Positions 39,701 through 55,000 of a stretch of 64,000 nt of DNA are shown in pieces (positions within the stretch are counted from its first letter, which is position 1; the number at the start of each line of letters is the position of its first letter). A program made the position numbers and the translations under genes. Source of the stretch: Cladorhizidae sp. MBARI D1340-BT2. Lineage: Eukaryota > Porifera > Demospongiae > Poecilosclerida > Cladorhizidae. The stretch spans positions 39,244,472 through 39,308,471 of the forward strand of contig JAQNBH010000003.1 of the NCBI GenBank assembly GCA_028752905.1. The letters run 5' to 3'. The notes under the pieces are model-generated. The model saw only the letters and a list, made by a program, of their open reading frames with translations, did not search any database and was not told where the DNA came from.

Positions 39701-42700
39701 TGGTTATATACCTAGCATGGTTATATACCTAGCATGGTTATATACCTAACATGGTTATACACCTAGCATGGTTATATACCTAGCATGGTTATATACCTAG
39801 CATGGTTATATACCTAGCAAGGTTATATAACTAGCATAGTTATACACCTAGCATGGTTATACACCTAGCATGGTTATATACCTAGCATGGTTATACACCT
39901 AGCATGGTTATACACCTAGCATGGTTAAATACCTAGCATGGTTATACACCTAGCATGGTTATATACCTAGCATGGTTATACACCTAACATTGTTATATAC
40001 CTAGCATGGTTATATACCTAGCATAGTTATAAACCTAGCATGGTTATACACCTAGCATGGTTATATACCTAGCATGGTTATAATCCTAGCATGGTTATAT
40101 ACCTAGCATGGTTATATACCTACCATAGTTATACACCTAGCATGGTTATACAATTAGCATGGTTATACACCTAGCATGGTTATATACCTAGCATAGTTAT
40201 AATACTAGCATGGTTATACACCTAGCATGGTTATACACCTAGCATGGTTATACACCTAGCATGGTTATATACCTAGCATGGTTATACATCTAGCATGGTT
40301 ATATACCTAGCATGGTTATATACCTAGCATGGTTATATACGAATGGTTATATACCTAGCATAGTTATACACCTAGCAAGGTTATACAATTAGCATGGTTA
40401 TACACCTAGCATGGTTATATACCTAGCATAGTTATAATACTAGCATGGTTATACACCTAGCATGGTTATATACCTAGCATGGTTATATACCTAGCATGGT
40501 TATATACCTAGCATGGTTATACACCTAGCATGGTTATATACCTAGCATGGTTATATACCTAGCATGGTTATATACCTAGCATGGTTATATATGTAGCATA
40601 GTTATACACCTAGCATGGTTATACAATTAGCATGGTTATACACCTAGCATGGATATATACCTAGCATAGTTATACACCTAGCATCGTTATACACCTAGCA
40701 TGGTTATATGCCTAGCATGGTTATACACCTAGCATGGTTATATACCTAGCATGGTTATACACCTAGCATGGTTATATACCTAACATGGTTATATACCTAG
40801 CATGGTTATACACCTAGCATGGTTATATACCTAGCATGGTTATACACCTAGCATGGTTATATACCTAGCATGGTTATATACCTAGCATGGTTATATACCT
40901 AGCATGGTTATATACCTAGCATAGTTATACACCTAGCATGGTTATACAATTAGCATGGTTATACACCTAGCTTGGTTATATACCTAGCATAGTTATATAC
41001 CTAGCATGGATATACACCTAGCATGGTTATATACCTAGCATGGTTATATACCTAGCATGGTTATATACCTTGCATGGTTATATACCTAGCATAGTTATAC
41101 ACCTAGCATGGTTATACAATTAGCATGGTTATACACCTAGCATGGTTATATAACTAGCATAGTTATACACCTAGCATGGTTATACACCTAGCATGGTTAT
41201 ATACCTAGCATGGTTATACACCTAGCATGGTTATACACCTAGCATGGTTAAATACCTAGCATGGTTATACACCTAGCATGGTTATATACCTAGCATGGTT
41301 ATACACCTAACATTGTTATATACCTAGCATGGTTATATACCTAGCATGGTTATACACCTAGCATGGTTATATACCTAGCATAGTTATAAACCTAGCATGG
41401 TTATACACCTAGCATGGTTATATACCTAGCATGGTTATAATCCTAGCATGGTTATATACCTAGCATGGTTATATACCTACCATAGTTATACACCTAGCAT
41501 GGTTATACAATTAGCATGGTTATACACCTAGCATGGTTATATACCTAGCATAGTTATAATACTAGCATGGTTATACACCTAGCATGGTTATACACCTAGC
41601 ATGGTTATACACCTAGCATGGTTATATACCTAGCATGGTTATACATCTAGCATGGTTATATACCTAGCATGGTTATATACCTAGCATGGTTATATACCTA
41701 GAATGGTTATATACCTAGCATAGTTATACACCTAGCAAGGTTATACAATTAGCATGGTTATACACCTAGCATGGTTATATACCTAGCATAGTTATAATAC
41801 TAGCATGGTTATACACCTAGCATGGTTATATACCTAGCATGGTTATATACCTAGCATGGTTATATACCTAGCATGGTTATACACCTAGCATGGTTATATA
41901 CCTAGCATGGTTATATACCTAGCATGGTTATATACCTAGCATGGTTATATATGTAGCATAGTTATACACCTAGCATGGTTATACAATTAGCATGGTTATA
42001 CACCTAGCATGGATATATACCTAGCATAGTTATACACCTAGCATAGTTATATACCTAACATGGTTATATACCTAGCATGGTTATACACCTAGCATGGTTA
42101 TATACCTAGCATGGTTATACACCTAGCATGGTTATATACCTAGCATGGTTATATACCTAGCATGGTTATATACCTAGCATGGTTATATACCTAGCATAGT
42201 TATACACCTAGCATGGTTATACAATTAGCATGGTTATACACCTAGCTTGGTTATATACCTAGCATAGTTATATACCTAGCATGGATATACACCTAGCATG
42301 GTTATATACCTAGCATGGTTATATACCTAGCATGGTTATATACCTTGCATGGTTATATACCTAGCATAGTTATACACCTAGCATGGTTATACAATTAGCA
42401 TGGTTATACACCTAGCATGGTTATATACCTAGCATAGTTATAATACTAGCATGGTTATACACCTAGCATGGTTATACACCTAGCATGGTTATACACCTAG
42501 CATGGTTATATACCTAGCATGGTTATACACCTAGCATGGTTATATACCTAGCATGGTTATATACCTAGCATGGTTATATACCTAGAATGGTTATATACCT
42601 AGCATAGTTATACACCTAGCAAGGTTATACAATTAGCATGGTTATACAACTAGCATGGTTATATACCTAGCATAGTTATAATACTAGCATGGTTATACAC

Positions 42701-43640
42701 CTAGCATGGTTATATACCTAGCATGGTTATATACCTAGCATGGTTATATACCTAGAATAGTTATACACCTAGCATGGTTATACAATTAGCATGGTTATAC
42801 ACCTAGCATGGTTATATACCTAGCATGGTTATATACCTAGCATGGTTATATACCTAGCATGGTTATATACCTAGCATAGTTATACACCTAGCATGGTTAT
42901 ACAATTAGATTGGTTATACACATAGCATGGTTATATACCTAGCATAGTTATACACCTAGCATGGTTATATACCTAGCATGATTATACACCTAGCATGGTT
43001 AGCCCTAGCCCTAGCCCTAGCATGGTTATATACCTAGCATGGTTATATACCTAGCATGATTATATACCGAGCATGGTTATATACCTAGCATGGTTATACA
43101 CCTAGCATGGTTATATACCTAGCATGGTTATATGCCTAGCATGGTTATACACCTAGCATGGTTATATACCTAGCATGATTATACACCTAGCATGGTTAGC
43201 CCTAGCCCTAGCCCTAGCATGGTTATATACCTAGCATGGTTATATACCTAGCATGATTATATACCGAGCATGGTTATATACCTAGCATGGTTATACACCT
43301 AGCATGGTTATATACCTAGCATGGTTATATACCTAGCATGGTTATATACCTAGCATGCATATATACCTAGCATAGTTATACACCTAGCATGGTTATACAA
43401 TTAGCATGGTTATACACCTAGCATGGTTATATACCTAGCATAGTTATACAGCTAGCATGGTTATACACCTAGCATGGTTATATACCTAGCATGGTTATAT
43501 ACCTAGCATGGTTATATACCTAGCATGGTTATATACCTAGCATAGTTATACACCTAGCATGGTTATACAATTAGCATGGTTATACACCTAGCATGGTTAT
43601 ATACCTAGCATGGTTATACACCTAGCATGGTTATACACCT
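36750..43640 (+). repeat. Higher-order block R2, about 6.9 kb
   Basis: Copy of R1. It differs by loss of one monomer between 38472 and 39817, a 3-bp loss near 40341, and a clean five-monomer (85-bp) deletion at about 42045, where the GCATCG and TTATATGCC monomers found at the matching place in R1 are missing. Part of it (about 36.1-38 kb) is also repeated at 45.2-47.0 kb with an offset of 9,080 bp (36214/45294, 37112/46192, 37403/46483). Confidence 0.75.
43003..43217 (+). repeat. Paired (CCCTAG)3 islands in R2
   Basis: Islands at 43003-43020 and 43200-43217, again 197 bp apart, matching the pair in R1. The second island also begins the 1,047-bp tandem series. Confidence 0.93.
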
Positions 43641-44246
43641 AGCATGGTTATATACCTAGCATGGTTATATACCTAGCAAGGTTATACAATTAGCATGGTT
43701 ATACACCTAGCATGGTTATATACCTAGCATAGTTATACACCTAGCTTGGTTGTACACCTAGCATGGTTATATACCTAGCATGGTTATATACTTAGCATGG
43801 TTATATACCTAGCATGGTTATATACCTAGCATGGTTATATACCTAGCATGGTTATACACCTAGCATGGTTATACACCTAGCATGGTTATATACCTAGCAT
43901 GGTCATACACCTAGCATGGTTATATACTTAGCATGGTTATATACCTAGCATGGTTATATACCTAGCATGGTTATATACCTAGCATGGTTATACACCTAGC
44001 ATGGTTATACAATTATCATGGTTATACACCTAGCATGGTTATATACCTAGCATAGTTATACACCTAGCATGGTTATACACCTAGCATGGTTATATACCTA
44101 GCATGGTTATATACCTAGCATGGTTATATACCTAGCATGGTTATACACCTAGCATGATTATATACCTAGCATGGTTATATGCCTAGCATGGTTATACACC
44201 TAGCATGGTTATATACCTAGCATGATTATACACCTAGCATGGTTAG

Positions 44247-44264
44247 CCCTAGCCCTAGCCCTAG
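44247..44264 (+). repeat. (CCCTAG)3 island, second unit of the 1,047-bp series
   Basis: Perfect three-hexamer island. The monomer run 5' of it includes TTATATGCC, as in the neighbouring units. Confidence 0.94.
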
Positions 44265-45293
44265 CATGGTTATATACCTAGCATGGTTATATACCTAGCA
44301 TGATTATATACCGAGCATGGTTATATACCTAGCATGGTTATACACCTAGCATGGTTATATACCTAGCATGGTTATATACCTAGCATGGTTATATACCTAG
44401 CATGCTTATATACCTAGCATAGTTATACACCTAGCATGGTTATACAATTAGCATGGTTATACACCTAGCATGGTTATATACCTAGCATAGTTATACAGCT
44501 AGCATGGTTATACACCTAGCATGGTTATATACCTAGCATGGTTATATACCTAGCATGGTTATATACCTAGCATGGTTATATACCTAGCATAGTTATACAC
44601 CTAGCATGGTTATACAATTAGCATGGTTATACACCTAGCATGGTTATATACCTAGCATGGTTATACACCTAGCATGGTTATACACCTAGCATGGTTATAT
44701 ACCTAGCATAGTTATACACCTAGCATGGTTATACAATTAGCATGGTTATACACCTAGCATGGTTATATACCTAGCATAGTTATACACCTAGCTTGGTTGT
44801 ACACCTAGCATGGTTATATACCTAGCATGGTTATATACTTAGCATGGTTATATACCTAGCATGGTTATATACCTAGCATGGTTATATACCTAGCATGGTT
44901 ATACACCTAGCATGGTTATACACCTAGCATGGTTATATACCTAGCATGGTCATACACCTAGCATGGTTATATACTTAGCATGGTTATATACCTAGCATGG
45001 TTATATACCTAGCATGGTTATATACCTAGCATGGTTATACACCTAGCATGGTTATACAATTATCATGGTTATACACCTAGCATGGTTATATACCTAGCAT
45101 AGTTATACACCTAGCATGGTTATACACCTAGCATGGTTATATACCTAGCATGGTTATATACCTAGCATGGTTATATACCTAGCATGGTTATACACCTAGC
45201 ATGATTATATACCTAGCATGGTTATATGCCTAGCATGGTTATACACCTAGCATGGTTATATACCTAGCATGATTATACACCTAGCATGGTTAG

Positions 45294-45311
45294 CCCTAGC
45301 CCTAGCCCTAG
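45294..45311 (+). repeat. (CCCTAG)3 island, third unit of the 1,047-bp series
   Basis: Perfect island. It is also the 9,080-bp partner of the island at 36214. Confidence 0.94.
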
Positions 45312-48005
45312 CATGGTTATATACCTAGCATGGTTATATACCTAGCATGATTATATACCGAGCATGGTTATATACCTAGCATGGTTATACACCTAGCATG
45401 GTTATATACCTAGCATGGTTATATACCTAGCATGGTTATATACCTAGCATGCTTATATACCTAGCATAGTTATACACCTAGCATGGTTATACAATTAGCA
45501 TGGTTATACACCTAGCATGGTTATATACCTAGCATAGTTATACAGCTAGCATGGTTATACACCTAGCATGGTTATATACCTAGCATGGTTATATACCTAG
45601 CATGGTTATATACCTAGCATGGTTATATACCTAGCATAGTTATACACCTAGCATGGTTATACAATTAGCATGGTTATACACCTAGCATGGTTATATACCT
45701 AGCATGGTTATACACCTAGCATGGTTATACACCTAGCATGGTTATATACCTAGCATGGTTATATACCTAGCATGGTTATACAATTAGCATGGTTATACAC
45801 CTAGCATGGTTATATACCTAGCATAGTTATACACCTAGCATGGTTATACAATTAGCATGGTTATACACCTAGCATGGTTATATACCTAGCATAGTTATAA
45901 TACTAGCATGGTTATACACCTAGCATGGTTATACACCTAGCATGGTTATATACCTAGAATAGTTATACACCTAGCATGGTTATACAATTAGCATGGTTAT
46001 ACACCTAGCATGGTTATATACCTAGCATGGTTATATACCTAGCATGGTTATATACCTAGCATGGTTATATACCTAGCATAGTTATACACCTAGCATGGTT
46101 ATACACCTAGCATGGTTATAACCTAGCATAGTTATACACCTAGCATGGTTATACACCTAGCATGGTTATATACCTAGCATGGTTATACACCTAGCTAGGT
46201 TATACACCTAGCATGGTTATATACCTAGCATAGTTATACACCTAGCATGGTTATACAATTAGCATGGTTATACACCTAGCATGGTTATATACCTAGCATA
46301 GTTAGACACCTAGCATGGTTATACACCTAGCATTGTTTTATACCTAGCATGGTTATACACCTAGCATGGTTATATACCTAGCATGGTTATATACCTAGCA
46401 TGGTTATATACCTAACATGGTTATACACCTAGCATGGTTATATACCTAGCATGGTTATATACCTAGCATGGTTATATACCTAGCAAGGTTATATAACTAG
46501 CATAGTTATACACCTAGCATGGTTATACACCTAGCATGGTTATATACCTAGCATGGTTATACACCTAGCATGGTTATACACCTAGCATGGTTAAATACCT
46601 AGCATGGTTATACACCTAGCATGGTTATATACCTAGCATGGTTATACACCTAACATTGTTATATACCTAGCATGGTTATATACCTAGCATGGTTATACAC
46701 CTAGCATGGTTATATACCTAGCATAGTTATAAACCTAGCATGGTTATACACCTAGCATGGTTATATACCTAGCATGGTTATAATCCTAGCATGGTTATAT
46801 ACCTAGCATGGTTATATACCTACCATAGTTATACACCTAGCATGGTTATACAATTAGCATGGTTATACACCTAGCATGGTTATATACCTAGCATAGTTAT
46901 AATACTAGCATGGTTATACACCTATCATGGTTATACACCTAGCATGGTTATACACCTAGCATGGTTATATACCTAGCATGGTTATACACCTAGCATGGTT
47001 ATATACCTAGCATGGTTATATACCTAGCATGGTTATATACCTAGCATGGTTATACACCTAGCATGGTTATATACCTAGCATGGTTATATACCTAGCATGG
47101 TTATATACCTAGCATGCATATATACCTAGCATAGTTATACACCTAGCATGGTTATACAATTAGCATGGTTATACACCTAGCATGGTTATATACCTAGCAT
47201 AGTTATACAGCTAGCATGGTTATACACCGAGCATTGTTATATACCTAGCATGGTTATATACCTAGCATGGTTATATACCTAGCATGGTTATATACCTAGC
47301 ATAGTTATACACCTAGCATGGTTATACAATTAGCATGGTTATACACCTAGCATGGTTATATACCTAGCATGGTTATACACCTAGCATGGTTATACACCTA
47401 GCATGGTTATATACCTAGCATGGTTATATACCTAGCATGGTTATACAATTAGCATGGTTATACACCTAGCATGGTTATATACCTAGCATAGTTATACACC
47501 TAGCTTGGTTGTACACCTAGCATGGTTATATACCTAGCATGGTTATATACTTAGCATGGTTATATACCTAGCATGGTTATATACCTAGCATGGTTATATA
47601 CCTAGCATGGTTATACACCTAGCATGGTTATACACCTAGCATGGTTATATACCTAGCATGGTCATACACCTAGCATGGTTATATACTTAGCATGGTTATA
47701 TACCTAGCATGGTTATATACCTAGCATGGTTATATACCTAGCATGGTTATACACCTAGCATGGTTATACAATTATCATGGTTATACACCTAGCATGGTTA
47801 TATACCTAGCATAGTTATACACCTAGCATGGTTATACACCTAGCATGGTTATATACCTAGCATGGTTATATACCTAGCATGGTTATATACCTAGCATGGT
47901 TATACACCTAGCATGATTATATACCTAGCATGGTTATATGCCTAGCATGGTTATACACCTAGCATGGTTATATACCTAGCATGATTATACACCTAGCATG
48001 GTTAG

Positions 48006-48023
48006 CCCTAGCCCTAGCCCTAG
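48006..48023 (+). repeat. (CCCTAG)3 island near 48.0 kb
   Basis: Perfect island in a short block between R2-like and R3 sequence. It is followed by two CATGATTATATACC-type monomers in a row where other copies have one. Confidence 0.94.
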
Positions 48024-48819
48024 CATGGTTATATACCTAGCATGGTTATATACCTAGCATGATTATATACCTAGCATGATTATATACCGAGCATGGTTAT
48101 ATACCTAGCATGGTTATACACCTAGCATGGTTATATACCTAGCATGGTTATATACCTAGCATGGTTATATACCTAGCATGCTTATATACCTAGCATAGTT
48201 ATACACCTAGCATGGTTATACAATTAGCATGGTTATACACCTAGCATGGTTATATACCTAGCATAGTTATACAGCTAGCATGGTTATACACCTAGCATGG
48301 TTATATACCTAGCATGGTTATATACCTAGCATGGTTATATACCTAGCATGGTTATATACCTAGCATAGTTATACACCTAGCATGGTTATACAATTAGCAT
48401 GGTTATACACCTAGCATGGTTATATACCTAGCATGGTTATACACCTAGCATGGTTATACACCTAGCATGGTTATATACCTAGCATGGTTATATACCTAGC
48501 ATGGTTATACAATTAGCATGGTTATACACCTAGCATGGTTATATACCTAGCATAGTTATACACCTAGCATGGTTATACAATTAGCATGGTTATACACCTA
48601 GCATGGTTATATACCTAGCATAGTTATAATACTAGCATGGTTATACACCTAGCATGGTTATACACCTAGCATGGTTATATACCTAGAATAGTTATACACC
48701 TAGCATGGTTATACAATTAGCATGGTTATACACCTAGCATGGTTATATACCTAGCATGGTTATATACCTAGCATGGTTATATACCTAGCATGGTTATATA
48801 CCTAGCATAGTTATACACC

Positions 48820-51800
48820 TAGCATGGTTATACACCTAGCATTGTTTTATACCTAGCATGGTTATACACCTAGCATGGTTATATACCTAGCATGGTTATA
48901 TACCTAGCATGGTTATATACCTAACATGGTTATACACCTAGCATGGTTATATACCTAGCATGGTTATATACCTAGCATGGTTATATACCTAGCAAGGTTA
49001 TATAACTAGCATAGTTATACACCTAGCATGGTTATACACCTAGCATGGTTATATACCTAGCATGGTTATACACCTAGCATGGTTATACACCTAGCATGGT
49101 TAAATACCTAGCATGGTTATACACCTAGCATGGTTATATACCTAGCATGGTTATACACCTAACATTGTTATATACCTAGCATGGTTATATACCTAGCATG
49201 GTTATACACCTAGCATGGTTATATACCTAGCATAGTTATAAACCTAGCATGGTTATACACCTAGCATGGTTATATACCTAGCATGGTTATAATCCTAGCA
49301 TGGTTATATACCTAGCATGGTTATATACCTACCATAGTTATACACCTAGCATGGTTATACAATTAGCATGGTTATACACCTAGCATGGTTATATACCTAG
49401 CATAGTTATAATACTAGCATGGTTATACACCTATCATGGTTATACACCTAGCATGGTTATACACCTAGCATGGTTATATACCTAGCATGGTTATACACCT
49501 AGCATGGTTATATACCTAGCATGGTTATATACCTAGCATGGTTATATACCTAGAATGGTTATATACCTAGCATAGTTATACACCTAGCAAGGTTATACAA
49601 TTAGCATGGTTATACACCTAGCATGGTTATATACCTAGCATAGTTATAATACTAGCATGGTTATACACCTAGCATGGTTATATACCTAGCATGGTTATAT
49701 ACCTAGCATGGTTATATACCTAGCATGGTTATACACCTAGCATGGTTATATACCTAGCATGGTTATATACCTAGCATGGTTATATACCTAGCATGGTTAT
49801 ATATGTAGCATAGTTATAATACTAGCATGGTTATACACCTAGCATGGTTATATACCTAGCATGGTTATATACCTAGCATGGTTATATACCTAGCATGGTT
49901 ATACACCTAGCATGGTTATATACCTAGCATGGTTATATACCTAGCATGGTTATATACCTAGCATGGTTATATATGTAGCATAGTTATACACCTAGCATGG
50001 TTATACAATTAGCATGGTTATACACCTAGCATGGTTATATACCTAGCATAGTTATACACCTAGCATCGTTATACACCTAGCATGGTTATATGCCTAGCAT
50101 GGTTATACACCTAGCATGGTTATATACCTAGCATGGTTATACACCTAGCATGGTTATATACCTAACATGGTTATATACCTAGCATGGTTATACACCTAGC
50201 ATGGTTATATACCTAGCATGGTTATACACCTAGCATGGTTATATACCTAGCATGGTTATATACCTAGCATGGTTATATACCTAGCATGGTTATATACCTA
50301 GCATAGTTATACACCTAGCATGGTTATACAATTAGCATGGTTATACACCTAGCTTGGTTATATACCTAGCATAGTTATATACCTAGCATGGATATACACC
50401 TAGCATGGTTATATACTTAGCATGGTTATATACCTAGCATGGTTATATACCTTGCATGGTTATATACCTAGCATAGTTATACACCTAGCATGGTTATACA
50501 ATTAGCATGGTTATACACCTAGCATGGTTATATACCTAGCATAGTTATACACTTAGCATGGTTATACACCTAGCATGGTTATATACCTAGCATGGTTATA
50601 TACCTAGCATGATTATATACCTAGCATGGTTATATACCTAGCATAGTTATACACCTAGCATGGTTATACAATTAGCATGGTTATACACCTAGCATGGTTA
50701 TATACCTAGCATAGTTATAATACTAGCATGGTTATACACCTAGCATGGTTATACACCTAGCATGGTTATATACCTAGAATAGTTATACACCTAGCATGGT
50801 TATACAATTAGCATGGTTATACACCTAGCATGGTTATATACCTAGCATGGTTATATACCTAGCATGGTTATATACCTAGCATGGTTATATACCTAGCATA
50901 GTTATACACCTAGCATGGTTATACACCTAGCATGGTTATATACCTAGCATGGTTATATACCTAGCATGGTTATATACCTAGCATGGTTATATACCTAGCA
51001 TAGTTATACACCTAGCATGGTTATACAATTAGCATGGTTATACACCTAGCATGGTTATATACCTAGCATAGTTATACACCTAGCATGGTTATACACCTAG
51101 CATGGTTATATACCTAGCATGGTTATACACCTAGCTAGGTTATACACCTAGCATGGTTATATACCTAGCATGGTTATACACCTAGCATGGTTATATACCT
51201 AGCATAGTTAGACACCTAGCATGGTTATACACCTAGCATTGTTTTATACCTAGCATGGTTATACACCTAGCATGGTTATATACCTAGCATGGTTATATAC
51301 CTAGCATGGTTATATACCTAACATGGTTATACACCTAGCATGGTTATATACCTAGCATGGTTATATACCTAGCATGGTTATATACCTAGCAAGGTTATAT
51401 AACTAGCATAGTTATACACCTAGCATGGTTATACACCTAGCATGGTTATATACCTAGCATGGTTATACACCTAGCATGGTTATACACCTAGCATGGTTAA
51501 ATACCTAGCATGGTTATACACCTAGCATGGTTATATACCTAGCATGGTTATACACCTAACATTGTTATATACCTAGCATGGTTATATACCTAGCATAGTT
51601 ATAAACCTAGCATGGTTATACACCTAGCATGGTTATATACCTAGCATGGTTATAATCCTAGCATGGTTATATACCTAGCATGGTTATATACCTACCATAG
51701 TTATACACCTAGCATGGTTATACAATTAGCATGGTTATACACCTAGCATGGTTATATACCTAGCATAGTTATAATACTAGCATGGTTATACACCTAGCAT

Positions 51801-54800
51801 GGTTATACACCTAGCATGGTTATACACCTAGCATGGTTATATACCTAGCATGGTTATACATCTAGCATGGTTATATACCTAGCATGGTTATATACCTAGC
51901 ATGGTTATATACCTAGAATGGTTATATACCTAGCATAGTTATACACCTAGCAAGGTTATACAATTAGCATGGTTATACACCTAGCATGGTTATATACCTA
52001 GCATAGTTATAATACTAGCATGGTTATACACCTAGCATGGTTATATACCTAGCATGGTTATATACCTAGCATGGTTATATACCTAGCATGGTTATACACC
52101 TAGCATGGTTATATACCTAGCATGGTTATATACCTAGCATGGTTATATACCTAGCATGGTTATATATGTAGCATAGTTATACACCTAGCATGGTTATACA
52201 ATTAGCATGGTTATACACCTAGCATGGATATATACCTAGCATAGTTATACACCTAGCATCGTTATACACCTAGCATGGTTATATGCCTAGCATGGTTATA
52301 CACCTAGCATGGTTATATACCTAGCATGGTTATACACCTAGCATGGTTATATACCTAACATGGTTATATACCTAGCATGGTTATACACCTAGCATGGTTA
52401 TATACCTAGCATGGTTATACACCTAGCATGGTTATATACCTAGCATGGTTATATACCTAGCATGGTTATATACCTAGCATGGTTATATACCTAGCATAGT
52501 TATACACCTAGCATGGTTATACAATTAGCATGGTTATACACCTAGCTTGGTTATATACCTAGCATAGTTATATACCTAGCATGGATATACACCTAGCATG
52601 GTTATATACCTAGCATGGTTATATACCTAGCATGGTTATATACCTTGCATGGTTATATACCTAGCATAGTTATACACCTAGCATGGTTATACACCTAGCA
52701 TGGTTATATACCTAGCATGGTTATACACCTAGCATGGTTATACACCTAGCATGGTTAAATACCTAGCATGGTTATACACCTAGCATGGTTATATACCTAG
52801 CATGGTTATACACCTAACATTGTTATATACCTAGCATGGTTATATACCTAGCATAGTTATACACCTAGCATGGTTATATACCTAGCATAGTTATAAACCT
52901 AGCATGGTTATACACCTAGCATGGTTATATACCTAGCATGGTTATAATCCTAGCATGGTTATATACCTAGCATGGTTATATACCTACCATAGTTATACAC
53001 CTAGCATGGTTATACAATTAGCATGGTTATACACCTAGCATGGTTATATACCTAGCATAGTTATAATACTAGCATGGTTATACACCTAGCATGGTTATAC
53101 ACCTAGCATGGTTATACACCTAGCATGGTTATATACCTAGCATGGTTATACATCTAGCATGGTTATATACCTAGCATGGTTATATACCTAGCATGGTTAT
53201 ATACCTAGAATGGTTATATACCTAGCATAGTTATACACCTAGCAAGGTTATACAATTAGCATGGTTATACACCTAGCATGGTTATATACCTAGCATAGTT
53301 ATAATACTAGCATGGTTATACACCTAGCATGGTTATATACCTAGCATGGTTATATACCTAGCATGGTTATATACCTAGCATGGTTATACACCTAGCATGG
53401 TTATATACCTAGCATGGTTATATACCTAGCATGGTTATATACCTAGCATGGTTATATATGTAGCATAGTTATACACCTAGCATGGTTATACAATTAGCAT
53501 GGTTATACACCTAGCATGGATATATACCTAGCATAGTTATACACCTAGCATCGTTATACACCTAGCATGGTTATATGCCTAGCATGGTTATACACCTAGC
53601 ATGGTTATATACCTAGCATGGTTATACACCTAGCATAGTTATATACCTAACATGGTTATATACCTAGCATGGTTATACACCTAGCATGGTTATATACCTA
53701 GCATGGTTATACACCTAGCATGGTTATATACCTAGCATGGTTATATACCTAGCATGGTTATATACCTAGCATGGTTATATACCTAGCATAGTTATACACC
53801 TAGCATGGTTATACAATTAGCATGGTTATACACCTAGCTTGGTTATATACCTAGCATAGTTATATACCTAGCATGGATATACACCTAGCATGGTTATATA
53901 CCTAGCATGGTTATATACCTAGCATGGTTATATACCTTGCATGGTTATATACCTAGCATAGTTATACACCTAGCATGGTTATACAATTAGCATGGTTATA
54001 CACCTAGCATGGTTATATACCTAGCATAGTTATAATACTAGCATGGTTATACACCTAGCATGGTTATACACCTAGCATGGTTATACACCTAGCATGGTTA
54101 TATACCTAGCATGGTTATACACCTAGCATGGTTATATACCTAGCATGGTTATATACCTAGCATGGTTATATACCTAGAATGGTTATATACCTAGCATAGT
54201 TATACACCTAGCAAGGTTATACAATTAGCATGGTTATACAACTAGCATGGTTATATACCTAGCATAGTTATAATACTAGCATGGTTATACACCTAGCATG
54301 GTTATATACCTAGCATGGTTATATACCTAGCATGGTTATATACCTAGAATAGTTATACACCTAGCATGGTTATACAATTAGCATGGTTATACACCTAGCA
54401 TGGTTATATACCTAGCATGGTTATATACCTAGCATGGTTATATACCTAGCATGGTTATATACCTAGCATAGTTATACACCTAGCATGGTTATACAATTAG
54501 ATTGGTTATACACATAGCATGGTTATATACCTAGCATAGTTATACACCTAGCATGGTTATATACCTAGCATGATTATACACCTAGCATGGTTAGCCCTAG
54601 CCCTAGCCCTAGCATGGTTATATACCTAGCATGGTTATATACCTAGCATGATTATATACCGAGCATGGTTATATACCTAGCATGGTTATACACCTAGCAT
54701 GGTTATATACCTAGCATGGTTATATGCCTAGCATGGTTATACACCTAGCATGGTTATATACCTAGCATGATTATACACCTAGCATGGTTAGCCCTAGCCC

Positions 54801-55000
54801 TAGCCCTAGCATGGTTATATACCTAGCATGGTTATATACCTAGCATGATTATATACCGAGCATGGTTATATACCTAGCATGGTTATACACCTAGCATGGT
54901 TATATACCTAGCATGGTTATATACCTAGCATGGTTATATACCTAGCATGCTTATATACCTAGCATAGTTATACACCTAGCATGGTTATACAATTAGCATG
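48820..55000 (+). repeat. Higher-order block R3, about 6.2 kb
   Basis: Copy of R2 shifted by about 11.59 kb: GCAAGGTTATATAAC 37403/48992 and GCATCG 38472/50061 (offset 11,589), GCTAGG 39526/51132 (11,606), paired islands 43003/54595 (11,592). It begins at the GCATTGTTTTATACC monomer at 48840; the GCTAGG and GTTAGACACC monomers expected before it are missing. Confidence 0.72.
54595..54809 (+). repeat. Paired (CCCTAG)3 islands in R3
   Basis: Islands at 54595-54612 and 54792-54809, with the same 197-bp spacing as in R1, R2 and R4. Confidence 0.93.

Larger units (their letters stand above)
43120..45840 (+). repeat. 1,047-bp tandem block, about 2.6 copies
   Basis: Landmarks recur every 1,047 bp: the (CCCTAG)3 island at 43200, 44247 and 45294; TTATACAGC at about 43448, 44495 and 45542; and GCTTGGTTGTACACC at about 43744 and 44791. 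The register is lost near 45.8 kb. 1,047 is not a multiple of 17 because each unit carries one hexamer island. Limits are approximate. Confidence 0.82.
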
